Made by a program: the position numbers and the translations under genes. 64,000 bases of DNA from Nonomuraea indica (lineage in GTDB: Bacteria > Actinomycetota > Actinomycetes > Streptosporangiales > Streptosporangiaceae): positions 224,512 through 288,511 of the forward strand of contig NZ_KZ559466.1 of NCBI RefSeq assembly GCF_002850745.1, given 5' to 3'. Below, one piece after another: positions 8,771 through 17,168 of this stretch; the first letter of the stretch is position 1, and each line of letters starts with the position of its first letter. Below the pieces are notes generated by a model that was given only the letters and a program-made list of their open reading frames with translations, was not told the origin of the DNA and searched no databases.

Positions 8771-8828
8771 GCGACTCGCCGCACGGCACCGCGCGCTCCG
8801 CGACTCGCCGCACGGCACCGCGCGCTCC
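8771..8828. repeat. 29-bp direct tandem duplication in the polA-deacetylase spacer
   Basis: Two identical copies of a 29-bp unit (beginning GCGACTCGCCGCACGG) lie head to tail, followed by a partial third piece. The whole spacer 8521-8977 is very GC-rich with GCGAGCC-like words; I see no convincing gene, and no clear terminator for polA in it. Confidence 0.85.
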
Positions 8829-8977
8829 GCACGGCCCCTGCGAGCCGCCCGCAGCCGTACCAGCCGTGTAGCCTCGTACGGCCGCCTGGCGTCCTGCGGG
8901 GCAGGCCGGCACCGTTTGCCGGCCGGGCGCACCGTGCGGGCGGGTGGCAGGGCGCTGCTGAGGTCCTCGGCGGGCCT

Positions 8978-11668
8978 CTAGTGGCCGGCGTCCTCCCAGG
9001 TGCGGCCGACGCCGACCGAGACCTCCAGCGGAACGCGCAGGTGGTAGGCGGCGTTCATCTGGTCGCACACCACCTGCCGCAACCGCTCCAGCTCGCCGGG
9101 CGCCACCTCGAAGACCAGCTCGTCGTGCACCTGCAGCAGCATCCGGGAGGCCAGGCCCTCCTCCCGCAGCGCCTGGCGGACGTGGAGCATGGCGACCTTG
9201 ATGATGTCGGCCGCCGACCCCTGGATGGGCGCGTTGAGCGCCATCCGCTCGGCCATCTCCCGGCGCTGGCGGTTGTCACTGGTCAGGTCGGGCAGGTAGC
9301 GGCGACGACCCATGATCGTCTCGGTGTAGCCGTCGTTGCGCGCCTGCCGGACGATGTCGTGCAGGAAGTCGCGGACGCCGCCGAACTCCTGGAAGTACTC
9401 CTCCTTCAGCGCCCGCGCCTCGGCCACCGGGATGTTGAGCTGGCCGGACAGCCCGAAGTCGGACAGACCGTAGGCCAGACCGTAGTTCATCGCCTTGATG
9501 CGGGCCCGCAGCTCGCCGTCGACCTGCTCGGGCGGCAGGTCGAACACCCGGGCGGCCGTGGCCTGGTGGAAGTCGTGACCCGACTCGAACGCCGCGATCA
9601 GCGACTCGTCACCCGACAGGTGGGCCATGATGCGCAGCTCGATCTGGCTGTAGTCGGCGGTCAGCAGCGTCTCGTAGCCCTCGCCCACCACGAAGCCCTG
9701 GCGGATGCGGCGGCCCTCGGCGGTGCGGATCGGGATGTTCTGGAGGTTGGGCTTCTCCGACGACAGGCGGCCCGTCGCGGCGATGATCTGGTTGAAGGTG
9801 GTGTGGATGCGCCCGTCGTCGGCGATCTCCTTGATGAGGCCCTCGACCGTGGTGCGGAGCTTCTGCTGGTCACGGTGCCGCAACATGATCGTCGGCAGCT
9901 CGTGCTCGGTCTGCGTGGCGAGCCAGGCGAGCTGGTCGGCGTCGGTGCTGTAGCCGGTCTTGATCTTCTTGGTCTTGGGCAGGTTGAGCCGGACGAAGAG
10001 GATCTCCTGCAGCTGCTTGGGCGAGCCGAGGTTGAACTGCTCGCCGACGACCCGGTGGGCCTCCTCGGTGGCGTGCTTGACCGCCGCGCCGAACTCGGCC
10101 TCCAGAGCCGCGAAGTATTCGCCGTCGACGGCGATGCCGGCCCGCTCCAGCTCGGCCAGCACGGTCAGCAGCGGCAGCTCCACGTCGGTCATCAGCTGCG
10201 TGCCGCCCCGGCCCGCCAGGAAACCCTCCAGGGCGTCGGCCAGCTCGCGCACGGCGTGGGCGCGCAGCGCCAGCTCCTTGGCCGGGGCGTCCTCGTCGTC
10301 GCCGAACAGCGCGGCCTGGCCGTTGGGCGCCTCCTCGGCGCGCAGGTCGCGGTTGAGGTAGCGGCGGGCGAGGTCCTCCAGCGCGAACGTGCGCTGCCCC
10401 GGCATCGCGAGGTAGGCGGCCAGGGCCGTGTCGCAGGACAGGCCCCTGAGCTCCATGCCCTGCTGCCACAGCGCCAGGATGGGCCCCTTGGCGTCGTGCG
10501 CGGCCTTGGGCCTGCTCTCGTCGGCCAGCCAGGCGCTCAGCGCCGCCTCGTCGGCCTCGGTGAGCTTGACCGGGTCGATGTGGGCCGCCGTGCCGTCGGG
10601 CGAGGCCACGGCGAGGGCGTCGATGCGCCCGGTGCCGCTGCCGTAGACACCGCGGAACGCCAGCCCGGCGCGGCCGGCGGGCATCGCCGCCAGCCAGCCG
10701 GCGACCCGGTCGGGCCCGAGGATGACGGTCTCGACCTCGAAGCCCTGGTCGGGCTCCTGCTCGCCGGTGCCGAGCACCTTGAAGACACGCTCGCGCAGCT
10801 CGCCGCGGATCTGCAGCGTGTCGAACAGCTTGTTGATCTCCTCGCGGTCCCACGCCCCCTGCCTGAGGTCGCCCAGCTCCACCTCGACGGGGACGTCGCG
10901 CAGTAGCTCGGTGAGCCGGCGGTTCATCAGCACCTGGGCGACGTGCTCGCGCAGCTTGTCGCCGACCTTGCCCTTGACCTCGTCGACCCGGTCGACCAGC
11001 GCGGTCAGCGAGCCGAACTCGCGCACCCACTTGGCCGCGGTCTTCTCGCCGACGCCGGGGATGCTCAGCAGGTTGTCGCTGGGGTCGCCGCGCAGCGCGG
11101 CGAAGTCGGGATACTGGACCGGGGTGAGGCCGTACTTCTCCTGCACCGTCTCCGGCGTGAAACGCGTCATGTCGCTGATGCCGCGGCGCGTCATGAGCAC
11201 GGTGACGTGCTCGTCGACGAGCTGCAGCGCGTCACGGTCGCCGGTGACGATCAGCACGCTCATGCCCTCGGCGGCGGCGCGGGTGGCCAGCGTGGCGATC
11301 AGGTCGTCGGCCTCGAAGCCCGCCTTGGACAGGCGCGGGACACGCAGCGTGTCGAGCAGCTCGTAGATGAGCTGCATCTGACCTCGGAAGTCCTCGGGCG
11401 TCTCGCTCCGGTTGGCCTTGTAGGCGGCGTATTCCTCGTGCCGGAACGTCGGCTCCGACCGGTCGAAGGCGACGGCCACGTGCGACGGCTGCTCGTCGCG
11501 CAGGATGTTGGTCAGCATCGAGGTGAACCCGTAGACCGCCTCGGTGTGCTGACCGTCGGTGGTCATGAGGTTGGCGTCCTTGAGCGCGTAGAACGCGCGA
11601 TAGGCCAGCGAATGCCCGTCGAGCAGCAGCAGGCACGGGCGGCTGGGGGTCACTTCACTCTTCGGCAC
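8978..11668 (-). CDS. polA: DNA polymerase I
   Basis: PolA fills gaps and removes RNA primers in replication and repair. The 896-residue protein has the 5'-nuclease domain (about 10-310, with DGHSLAYRAFYAL, GDRDALQLV and SIPGVGEKTA), a middle 3'-5' exonuclease fold (about 330-500) whose first acidic motif is replaced by AGLAFRGVY, and the polymerase domain with motif A LLTADYSQIELRIMAHLSGD, motif B RIKAMNYGLAYG and motif C LLQVHDELVFE. Proofreading is therefore probably absent, as in other actinobacteria. The start is GTG 11668, facing the thioesterase gene; an inverted repeat CCGCAG-N6-CTGCGG (11671-11688) lies in the shared promoter region. Confidence 0.97.
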   Translation of the reverse strand: MPKSEVTPSRPCLLLLDGHSLAYRAFYALKDANLMTTDGQHTEAVYGFTSMLTNILRDEQPSHVAVAFDRSEPTFRHEEYAAYKANRSETPEDFRGQMQLIYELLDTLRVPRLSKAGFEADDLIATLATRAAAEGMSVLIVTGDRDALQLVDEHVTVLMTRRGISDMTRFTPETVQEKYGLTPVQYPDFAALRGDPSDNLLSIPGVGEKTAAKWVREFGSLTALVDRVDEVKGKVGDKLREHVAQVLMNRRLTELLRDVPVEVELGDLRQGAWDREEINKLFDTLQIRGELRERVFKVLGTGEQEPDQGFEVETVILGPDRVAGWLAAMPAGRAGLAFRGVYGSGTGRIDALAVASPDGTAAHIDPVKLTEADEAALSAWLADESRPKAAHDAKGPILALWQQGMELRGLSCDTALAAYLAMPGQRTFALEDLARRYLNRDLRAEEAPNGQAALFGDDEDAPAKELALRAHAVRELADALEGFLAGRGGTQLMTDVELPLLTVLAELERAGIAVDGEYFAALEAEFGAAVKHATEEAHRVVGEQFNLGSPKQLQEILFVRLNLPKTKKIKTGYSTDADQLAWLATQTEHELPTIMLRHRDQQKLRTTVEGLIKEIADDGRIHTTFNQIIAATGRLSSEKPNLQNIPIRTAEGRRIRQGFVVGEGYETLLTADYSQIELRIMAHLSGDESLIAAFESGHDFHQATAARVFDLPPEQVDGELRARIKAMNYGLAYGLSDFGLSGQLNIPVAEARALKEEYFQEFGGVRDFLHDIVRQARNDGYTETIMGRRRYLPDLTSDNRQRREMAERMALNAPIQGSAADIIKVAMLHVRQALREEGLASRMLLQVHDELVFEVAPGELERLRQVVCDQMNAAYHLRVPLEVSVGVGRTWEDAGH

Positions 11669-11730
11669 ACCCGCAGCCTAGTCTGCGGATGCGACAGAAA
11701 ACCCGAGCCCGGAAGAGTGGAGGCGTCCCC

Positions 11731-12144
11731 TTGACGCAGACCAACCCTGACGAACTCGCCCTCTTCGACGGCATGTACGAGGGCACGCTGCCGCACCGGA
11801 TGGGGATCGAGTTCCTCGAGGCCAGCGCCGAGCGCGTCGTGGCCAGGATGCCGGTGGCGGGCAACACGCAGCCGTACGGCCTGCTGCACGGCGGCGCCTC
11901 GGTCGTGCTGGCCGAGACGATCGGCTCGACGGGCGCGGCCATCCACGCCGGTCCCGAGCGCATCGCGGTCGGCATCGAGATCAACGCGACCCACCACCGC
12001 TCCGCCACCTCCGGCCACGTGACCGGCGTCGCCACCCGGCTGCACGGCGGCCGGACGCTGGCCTCGTACGACATCGAGATCACCGACGACCAGGGCCGGC
12101 GCGTCTGCACGTCGCGGCTCACCTGCATGCTGCGCGACCGCTGA
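11731..12144 (+). CDS. PaaI-family hotdog thioesterase
   Basis: A hotdog-fold acyl-CoA thioesterase of about 137 residues. The signature LLHGGASVVLAETIGSTGA holds the HGG motif that binds the thioester and the catalytic acid in the helix, and NATHHRS-SGHVTGVATRLHGGRT follows as in PaaI/YdiI enzymes. Likely substrates are aryl- or naphthoyl-CoA thioesters. TTG 11731 is preferred because GGAGG stands 7 bp in front; ATG 11689 is in frame but lies in the inverted repeat of the divergent polA promoter. Divergence from polA is the common arrangement in actinomycetes. Confidence 0.88.
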   Translation: MTQTNPDELALFDGMYEGTLPHRMGIEFLEASAERVVARMPVAGNTQPYGLLHGGASVVLAETIGSTGAAIHAGPERIAVGIEINATHHRSATSGHVTGVATRLHGGRTLASYDIEITDDQGRRVCTSRLTCMLRDR

Positions 12145-12161
12145 CCCCTGCCCGCCCCGGC

Positions 12162-12241
12162 ACGCGAGCCGCGCGGTCCGAACGCGAGCCGCGCGGACCG
12201 AACGCGAGCCGCGCGGACCGAACGCGGGCCGCGCGGACCAC
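12162..12241. repeat. Four tandem copies of a 20-bp repeat
   Basis: Four copies of a 20-bp unit (ACGCGAGCCGCGCGGACCGA with one or two changes) stand head to tail, starting 17 bp after the thioesterase stop. Degenerate GCGAGCC/GGCGAC copies continue to about 12370. The gap 12145-12782 otherwise holds small GC hairpins (one at 12460-12485) and the control region of the liv operon; I see no gene in it. Confidence 0.85.
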
Positions 12242-12549
12242 CTCCGCGAGCCTGGCGACTCCCCAGCGAGCCGCGCGGGCTGCCCGCGAGCCCGGCGACT
12301 CCCTCCGCGAGCCACCCGGGCTGCCACCGCGAGCCTGGCGACCCGACGCGGGCGGGGCGACGCGGCACGCGACTCACGTCTCCCTTTGCACAGGGCCCCC
12401 GCGGGTCGCTACGGTGGTCCGAGCAGAGCCCGCGGGGGGCGACCGAGTAGATAACGTGTGCGGCCGGGGAAGCCCCGCACGGCCCCAAAGGTCACCCCTC
12501 GGGCTCGTCTCCCTTCCGGCGACCCGCCCCTTCGGGGCCGGCGCCCGTA

Positions 12550-12657
12550 TGTCACCGGGTCATGACACGCAAGCTCCGCGCCGTTCGGCAATGTAGGCCT
12601 TGACCTGCTGACTTGGTTGCTCACGCAAGTGACACGCCGATGTCACTAATTGGTGAC
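12550..12657. promoter_or_regulatory. Cluster of GTGAC/GTCAC half-sites before livH
   Basis: Three half-sites form overlapping inverted repeats: GTGACA (12629) with TGTCAC (12641), and GTCAC (12642) with GTGAC (12653) across 6 bp. A further TGTCA/TGACA pair is at 12550-12567. The 16-mer pattern GTCAC-N6-GTGAC is loosely like a GlnR box. The drop in GC content here, 130 bp before the start, fits a control region. The regulator is unknown. Confidence 0.45.
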
Positions 12658-12782
12658 GAACGATAGTGAACCGGTCGTTCGAGGAATAAGCTCCCGCCGA
12701 CAGCATCCCAGTTGTGCCTGCGATGCCCGCGTGTCGAGATGGAGGGGCACAACCCCGCCTTGACCTATCTGAGGGAGCACCA

Positions 12783-14069
12783 TTGCGCAGAGCCGTGATC
12801 GCGTTCACGGCCTTCCTGAGTGGACTCGTCCTCTTGCTCACGTCGCCCGCCCATGCGGCAGCGCCGGAACAGGGCTTGAGAGGGACACTCACATTCCAAG
12901 GCCAGCCAGTGAACGGCGTGAAAATCGTCGTGACCACCGAAAGCGGACAACCCGTTGCGGAGGTTACTAGTAACGCCCAAGGCACGTGGCAGGTCCCGGT
13001 CGAGAAGCCGGGCAAATACAAGGTCACACTCGATGCCAACACGCTGCCGCAGAACGTCGCGGTCCGGGGCGGCAACAACGTCCGCACACCCACGGTCTAC
13101 GACGGCAACATGTCGACCGTGCTCTTCGCGCTCCAGGCCAAGGGAGCACCCGGCCAGCCAGCGGAGGAGGAGGCCGGGCAGAGCAGCTTCTGGACACAGG
13201 CGGCGCAGCTCGCCTTCGAAGGCCTCAACCTGGGCCTCATCATCGCCCTGGCCGCGCTCGGCCTGTCGCTCATCTACGGCACCACGGGCCTGACCAACTT
13301 CGCCCACGGCGAGCTGGTCACGCTGGGGGCCATCCTCGCCTACGCCTTCAACGCCGGCGTCGGGCTGCATCTCATCCCCGCCGCCGTCATCGCGGTGATC
13401 CTCGCAGGCGGCTTCGGATACGCCCAGGACAGATTCTTCTGGGGCCAGCTGCGCAAACGCGGCACCGGCATCATCGCCATGATGATCGTGTCGATCGGCG
13501 TGGCGCTCTTCCTGCGCTACCTCTTCCTCATCATCTTCGGCGGCCAGACCGAGGTCTACACCCAGTACACCGGCCAGGCCGGCATCCAGGTCGGCCCCAT
13601 CACCGCCGCCCCGAAGAACTTCGTCGCCATGGCCATCGAGCTGCTGGTCCTGGTCGTGGTCAGCCTGGCGCTGCTGCGCACCCGCACCGGCAAGGCCGCC
13701 CGCGCCGTGGCCGACAACCCGGCGCTCGCCGCGTCCTCCGGCATCAACGTCGACCGGGTCATCCGCATCATCTGGACCATGGGCGGCGCCATCGCCGCGC
13801 TGGCCGGCATCATGCTCGGCCTCTCGCAGAGCCTGAAGTTCAACATGGGCCAGGACATCCTGCTGCTCATCTTCGCCGGCGTCACGCTCGGCGGGCTCGG
13901 CACCGCGTGGGGCGCGCTCGTCGGCTCACTCATCGTCGGCCTGTTCATCCAGTTGTCCACCCTCTGGGTGCCGCCGGAGCTCAAGAGCGTCGGCGCACTG
14001 GCCGTACTCATCATCGTGCTCCTCTTCCGGCCGCAGGGCATCCTCGGCCGCCGCGAGCGGATCGGCTGA
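12783..14069 (+). CDS. livH: Branched-chain amino-acid ABC permease LivH with extra N-terminal domain
   Basis: The product is about 428 residues. TTG 12783 is chosen because GAGGGAG precedes it and a signal peptide then begins (LRRAVIAFTAF... cut near AHAAAPEQ). Residues about 30-125 form a beta-rich carboxypeptidase-regulatory-like (transthyretin-type) domain (GTLTFQGQPVNGVKIVV...GTWQVPVEKPGKYKVTLD). From about residue 140 the LivH permease follows, with many membrane helices, IYGTTGLTNFAHGE near the start and GLGTAWGALVGS near the end. LivH lines the inner-membrane channel together with LivM. Ordinary LivH proteins are about 290-300 residues, so this is a fusion. It is the first gene of livHMGF. 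Confidence 0.92.
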   Translation: MRRAVIAFTAFLSGLVLLLTSPAHAAAPEQGLRGTLTFQGQPVNGVKIVVTTESGQPVAEVTSNAQGTWQVPVEKPGKYKVTLDANTLPQNVAVRGGNNVRTPTVYDGNMSTVLFALQAKGAPGQPAEEEAGQSSFWTQAAQLAFEGLNLGLIIALAALGLSLIYGTTGLTNFAHGELVTLGAILAYAFNAGVGLHLIPAAVIAVILAGGFGYAQDRFFWGQLRKRGTGIIAMMIVSIGVALFLRYLFLIIFGGQTEVYTQYTGQAGIQVGPITAAPKNFVAMAIELLVLVVVSLALLRTRTGKAARAVADNPALAASSGINVDRVIRIIWTMGGAIAALAGIMLGLSQSLKFNMGQDILLLIFAGVTLGGLGTAWGALVGSLIVGLFIQLSTLWVPPELKSVGALAVLIIVLLFRPQGILGRRERIG

Positions 14070-14080
14070 CGGGGGGAACC

Positions 14081-15067
14081 ATGGACTGGAACACGATCAT
14101 CTCGACCACCGTCAAGGCCGCCATCGGCGTCGAGACGGTGCTCTACGCGCTCGCCGCGATCGGGCTGAACGTCCACTTCGGCTACACCGGCCTGCTCAAC
14201 TTCGGCCAGGCGGCGTTCATGGCCGTCGCCGGCTACGGCCTCGCCGTCACCGTCACCGTGCTGGGCCTGCCGTTCTGGGCCGGCATCGTGGTCGGCCTGC
14301 TCGCCGCGGCGCTCCTGGCACTGCTGCTGGGCATCCCGACGCTGCGGCTGCGCGCCGACTACCTGGCCATCGTCACCATCGCCGCAGCCGAGATCATCCG
14401 GCTGATCTTCCGGTCGGTGGCGTTCAAGGACGTCTTCGGCGGCTCCGACGGGCGGCGCGGCTTCTCCGACGGCTTCTACGCGCTCAACCCCTTCCCCGCG
14501 GGCGAGTACGGCTTCGGCTGGTTCACCTTCAACCACCGGCTGCTGTGGGTGCTGCTCGTCGGCTGGGTCCTCGTCGGCCTGTCGTGCCTGCTCGTCTACA
14601 TGCTCATGAAGAGCCCGTGGGGCCGCGTGCTGAAGGCCATCCGCGAGGACGAGGACGCCGTGCGCAGCCTCGGCAAGAACGTCTTCTCATACAAGATGCA
14701 GTCGCTGGTCCTGGGCGGCGTCATCGGCTCGCTGGGCGGGTTCGTGTACGGCCTGGCCTTCGCCTCGGTGCAGCCCGACATCTTCGGCACCGAGACGACC
14801 TTCTTCGCCTACACCATCCTCATCCTCGGCGGCGCGGCCCGCGTGTTCGGCCCGGTCGTCGGCTCGATGATCTTCTGGGTGCTGCTGGTCCTCGTCTACG
14901 GCGTGCTGAGCGGAGCGGTCGAAGCCGGGTACATCACCTTCATGACCTCCACTCAGGTCGGCCAGTTCCGTTTCCTTCTCGTCGGGCTGGGACTCATCCT
15001 CTTGGTCGTCTTCCGGCCACAGGGCATCTTCGGTGACAAGAGGGAGATAGCGATCGATGCACGCTGA
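14081..15067 (+). CDS. livM: Branched-chain amino-acid ABC permease LivM
   Basis: A 328-residue polytopic membrane protein of the LivM family, the second channel subunit of the importer. Typical sequences are LYALAAIGLNVHFGYTGLLNFGQAAFMAVAGYG, LRLRADYLAIVTIAAAEIIR and AIREDEDAVRSLGKN, the last resembling the cytosolic coupling loop that touches the ATPases. ATG 14081 has GGGGGG 4 bp upstream. It begins 11 bp after livH and overlaps livG by 11 bp, so it is translated as part of the operon. Confidence 0.95.
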   Translation: MDWNTIISTTVKAAIGVETVLYALAAIGLNVHFGYTGLLNFGQAAFMAVAGYGLAVTVTVLGLPFWAGIVVGLLAAALLALLLGIPTLRLRADYLAIVTIAAAEIIRLIFRSVAFKDVFGGSDGRRGFSDGFYALNPFPAGEYGFGWFTFNHRLLWVLLVGWVLVGLSCLLVYMLMKSPWGRVLKAIREDEDAVRSLGKNVFSYKMQSLVLGGVIGSLGGFVYGLAFASVQPDIFGTETTFFAYTILILGGAARVFGPVVGSMIFWVLLVLVYGVLSGAVEAGYITFMTSTQVGQFRFLLVGLGLILLVVFRPQGIFGDKREIAIDAR

Positions 15068-15995
15068 GACCACGGCCACGGACCGCAAGGCCGCGGCGCT
15101 GGCCGCCTTCAAGGACCTGGACCGCGACCCCGGCGTGGCCAAGCCCGACCCGATCCTGGTGGTCGACGGCGTCGTCCGGCGCTTCGGCGGCCTCACCGCG
15201 GTCGACGTCGACCACGTCGAGGTGCAGCGCGGCTCCATCACCGCGCTGATCGGCCCCAACGGCGCCGGCAAGACCACCTTCTTCAACCAGCTGACCGGCT
15301 TCGACACGGCCGACGCCGGCCAGTGGACGTTCAACGGCCGCAACATGCACGGCGTGCCCCCGCACAAGGTGGCCCGCGCCGGCATGGTGCGGACCTTCCA
15401 GCTCACCAAGGCGCTGTCCAAGCTGACCGTCATCGAGAACATGCGGCTCGGCGCCCAGGCCCAGAAGGGCGAGAGCTTCTGGCGCGCCCTCGTGCCCGGC
15501 TTCTGGCGCGACCAGGAGGCCGAGATCACCGAACGGGCCGAGGAGCTGCTGGTCCGCTTCAAGCTCGACAAGAAGCGCGACGACTTCGCCGGGTCGCTGT
15601 CCGGCGGCCAGCGCAAGCTGCTCGAGATGGCCCGCGCGCTCATGGTGCAGCCGGAGCTCGTCATGCTCGACGAGCCGATGGCCGGCGTCAACCCGGCGCT
15701 CACCCAGTCACTGCTCGGCCACGTCAAGGACCTGCGCGAGCAGGGCATGACCGTGCTGTTCGTCGAGCACGACATGGACATGGTCCGCGACATCAGCGAC
15801 TGGGTCATCGTCATGGCCCAGGGCGCCGTCATCTCCGAGGGCCCGCCGGACACGATCATGTCCGACCCGCGCGTCATCGACGCCTACCTCGGCGCCCACC
15901 ACGACGCTCCCCTCTCGGAGAGCGAGCTCGAGAAGCAGCTGCATGAGGCGGAGGCGGCGCTGGAGGAAGAGATCGTAGAGGAGACGCAGAAGTGA
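15057..15995 (+). CDS. livG: Branched-chain amino-acid ABC ATPase LivG
   Basis: LivG is one of the two ATPases that power the importer on the cytosolic side. The 312-residue protein has Walker A GPNGAGKTT, the signature LSGGQRKLLEMARAL, Walker B ELVMLDEPMAG and the H-loop VLFVEHDMD. An N-terminal extension of about 30 residues and an acidic C-terminal tail (ESELEKQLHEAEAALEEE) are longer than in most LivG. It overlaps livM by 11 bp and livF by 4 bp (GTGA), indicating translational coupling. Confidence 0.95.
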   Translation: MHAETTATDRKAAALAAFKDLDRDPGVAKPDPILVVDGVVRRFGGLTAVDVDHVEVQRGSITALIGPNGAGKTTFFNQLTGFDTADAGQWTFNGRNMHGVPPHKVARAGMVRTFQLTKALSKLTVIENMRLGAQAQKGESFWRALVPGFWRDQEAEITERAEELLVRFKLDKKRDDFAGSLSGGQRKLLEMARALMVQPELVMLDEPMAGVNPALTQSLLGHVKDLREQGMTVLFVEHDMDMVRDISDWVIVMAQGAVISEGPPDTIMSDPRVIDAYLGAHHDAPLSESELEKQLHEAEAALEEEIVEETQK

Positions 15996-16804
15996 ACGCC
16001 GTCCCCGAGTCCACTCCCGCCGCGGCGCAGGACGGCTCCGAGCGGGCCGTCACCGACCGCAGCGAGCACCTGGCCGGCGCCGAGAACGCCGTGCTGCGGT
16101 GCGACGAGCTGATCGCCGGCTACCTGCCGGGGGTCAACATCCTCAACGGCTCCGACCTGTACGTCCAGCAGGGCGAGCTGATCGGCATCATCGGGCCCAA
16201 CGGCGCGGGCAAGTCGACGCTGCTCAAGGCCATGTTCGGGCTGGTCAACATCCGTAGCGGCACAGTGCGGCTCAAGGGTGAGGACATCACGAACATGAAG
16301 GCGCACGAGCTGGTCTCCCGCGGCGTCGGGTACGTCCCGCAGACCAACAACGTCTTCCCCAGCCTCACCATCGAGGAGAACCTCGAGATGGGCGCCTTCC
16401 AGGTGCCCGGCAAGTTCAAGGAGCGCTTCGAGTTCGTCGCCGAGCTGTTCCCCGCCCTGAAGGAGCGGCGCAAGCAGCGCGCCGGCTCCCTGTCGGGCGG
16501 TGAGCGCCAGATGGTGGCGATGGCCCGGGCGCTCATGACCGAGCCGTCGGTGCTGCTGCTGGACGAGCCGTCGGCCGGCCTGTCGCCCAAGCTGCAGGAC
16601 CTGGTCTTCATCCAGGCCCAGCAGATCAACAAGGCGGGCGTCACGGTCATCATGGTCGAGCAGAACGCCCGGCGCTGCCTGCAGATCTGCCACCGCGGCT
16701 ACGTGCTGGACCAGGGCCGCAACGCCTACACCGGCACCGGCCGCCAGCTCGCCAACGACCCGAAGGTGATCGAGCTCTACCTCGGCACCCTGGCCAAGGC
16801 GTAG
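15992..16804 (+). CDS. livF: Branched-chain amino-acid ABC ATPase LivF
   Basis: LivF is the partner ATPase of LivG. The 270-residue protein carries Walker A GPNGAGKSTLL, signature LSGGERQMVAMARAL, Walker B VLLLDEPSAGLSP and VIMVEQNARRCLQI, the family-typical H-loop variant with Gln. About 35 extra residues stand before the ABC domain. The start GTG 15992 overlaps the livG stop as GTGA. The operon ends here with a terminator 10 bp after the stop. Confidence 0.95.
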   Translation: MNAVPESTPAAAQDGSERAVTDRSEHLAGAENAVLRCDELIAGYLPGVNILNGSDLYVQQGELIGIIGPNGAGKSTLLKAMFGLVNIRSGTVRLKGEDITNMKAHELVSRGVGYVPQTNNVFPSLTIEENLEMGAFQVPGKFKERFEFVAELFPALKERRKQRAGSLSGGERQMVAMARALMTEPSVLLLDEPSAGLSPKLQDLVFIQAQQINKAGVTVIMVEQNARRCLQICHRGYVLDQGRNAYTGTGRQLANDPKVIELYLGTLAKA

Positions 16805-16813
16805 CACCCCTCC

Positions 16814-16857
16814 CGAAACGGCGAAGGGGCCTCTCCGGAGGCTCCTTCGCCGTTTCG
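16814..16857 (+). terminator. Terminator of the liv operon
   Basis: Arms CGAAACGGCGAAGG and CCTTCGCCGTTTCG pair perfectly over 14 bp, with a further CCTC/GAGG stem inside. There is no U-tract. The DNA from here to the livJ terminator (16858-17109) is GC-rich and I see no gene in it. Confidence 0.8.
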
Positions 16858-17109
16858 CATGCGCGGCGGGCTCCGCGGTACGGCGCCGACCGGCGCCCCG
16901 GGACGACGAAGGACGCCCGTAAGCGCCGGAGCGCGCCCTGGAGGGCCGCCAGGCGGCGTACGGGCCCCTCAGGTCCTCCCCCCGCCCGCTCCCCCGGCTC
17001 CGGCCGCGTGAGAGCCGCCGCACAGGACCGGCCGCGCACGACCACACCACCGGACCCGCCGCACGGGACCGAACCGGCGCAGGACACGACGGACACGCCG
17101 GGCACACGA

Positions 17110-17138
17110 AAGGGCCCGGTCCGATGGACCGGGCCCTT
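17110..17138 (-). terminator. Terminator of livJ
   Basis: On the minus strand a 13-bp perfect stem (AAGGGCCCGGTCC and complement) with a 3-nt loop ends in CCCTTTCG, 31 bp after the livJ stop. It closes the convergent gene. Confidence 0.85.
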
Positions 17139-17168
17139 CTCGTCGCTGTCAGGTCAGGGAGCGGATCG

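Noticed and set aside
8589-9068. A 159-codon minus-strand frame after polA
   Set aside because: It overlaps the polA 3' end, is dominated by Gly/Arg/Ala and covers the tandem duplication; there is no protein-like pattern.
12380-12560. A riboswitch in the liv leader
   Set aside because: Several GC hairpins are present, but I could not match any known riboswitch core; the half-site cluster explains the region better.
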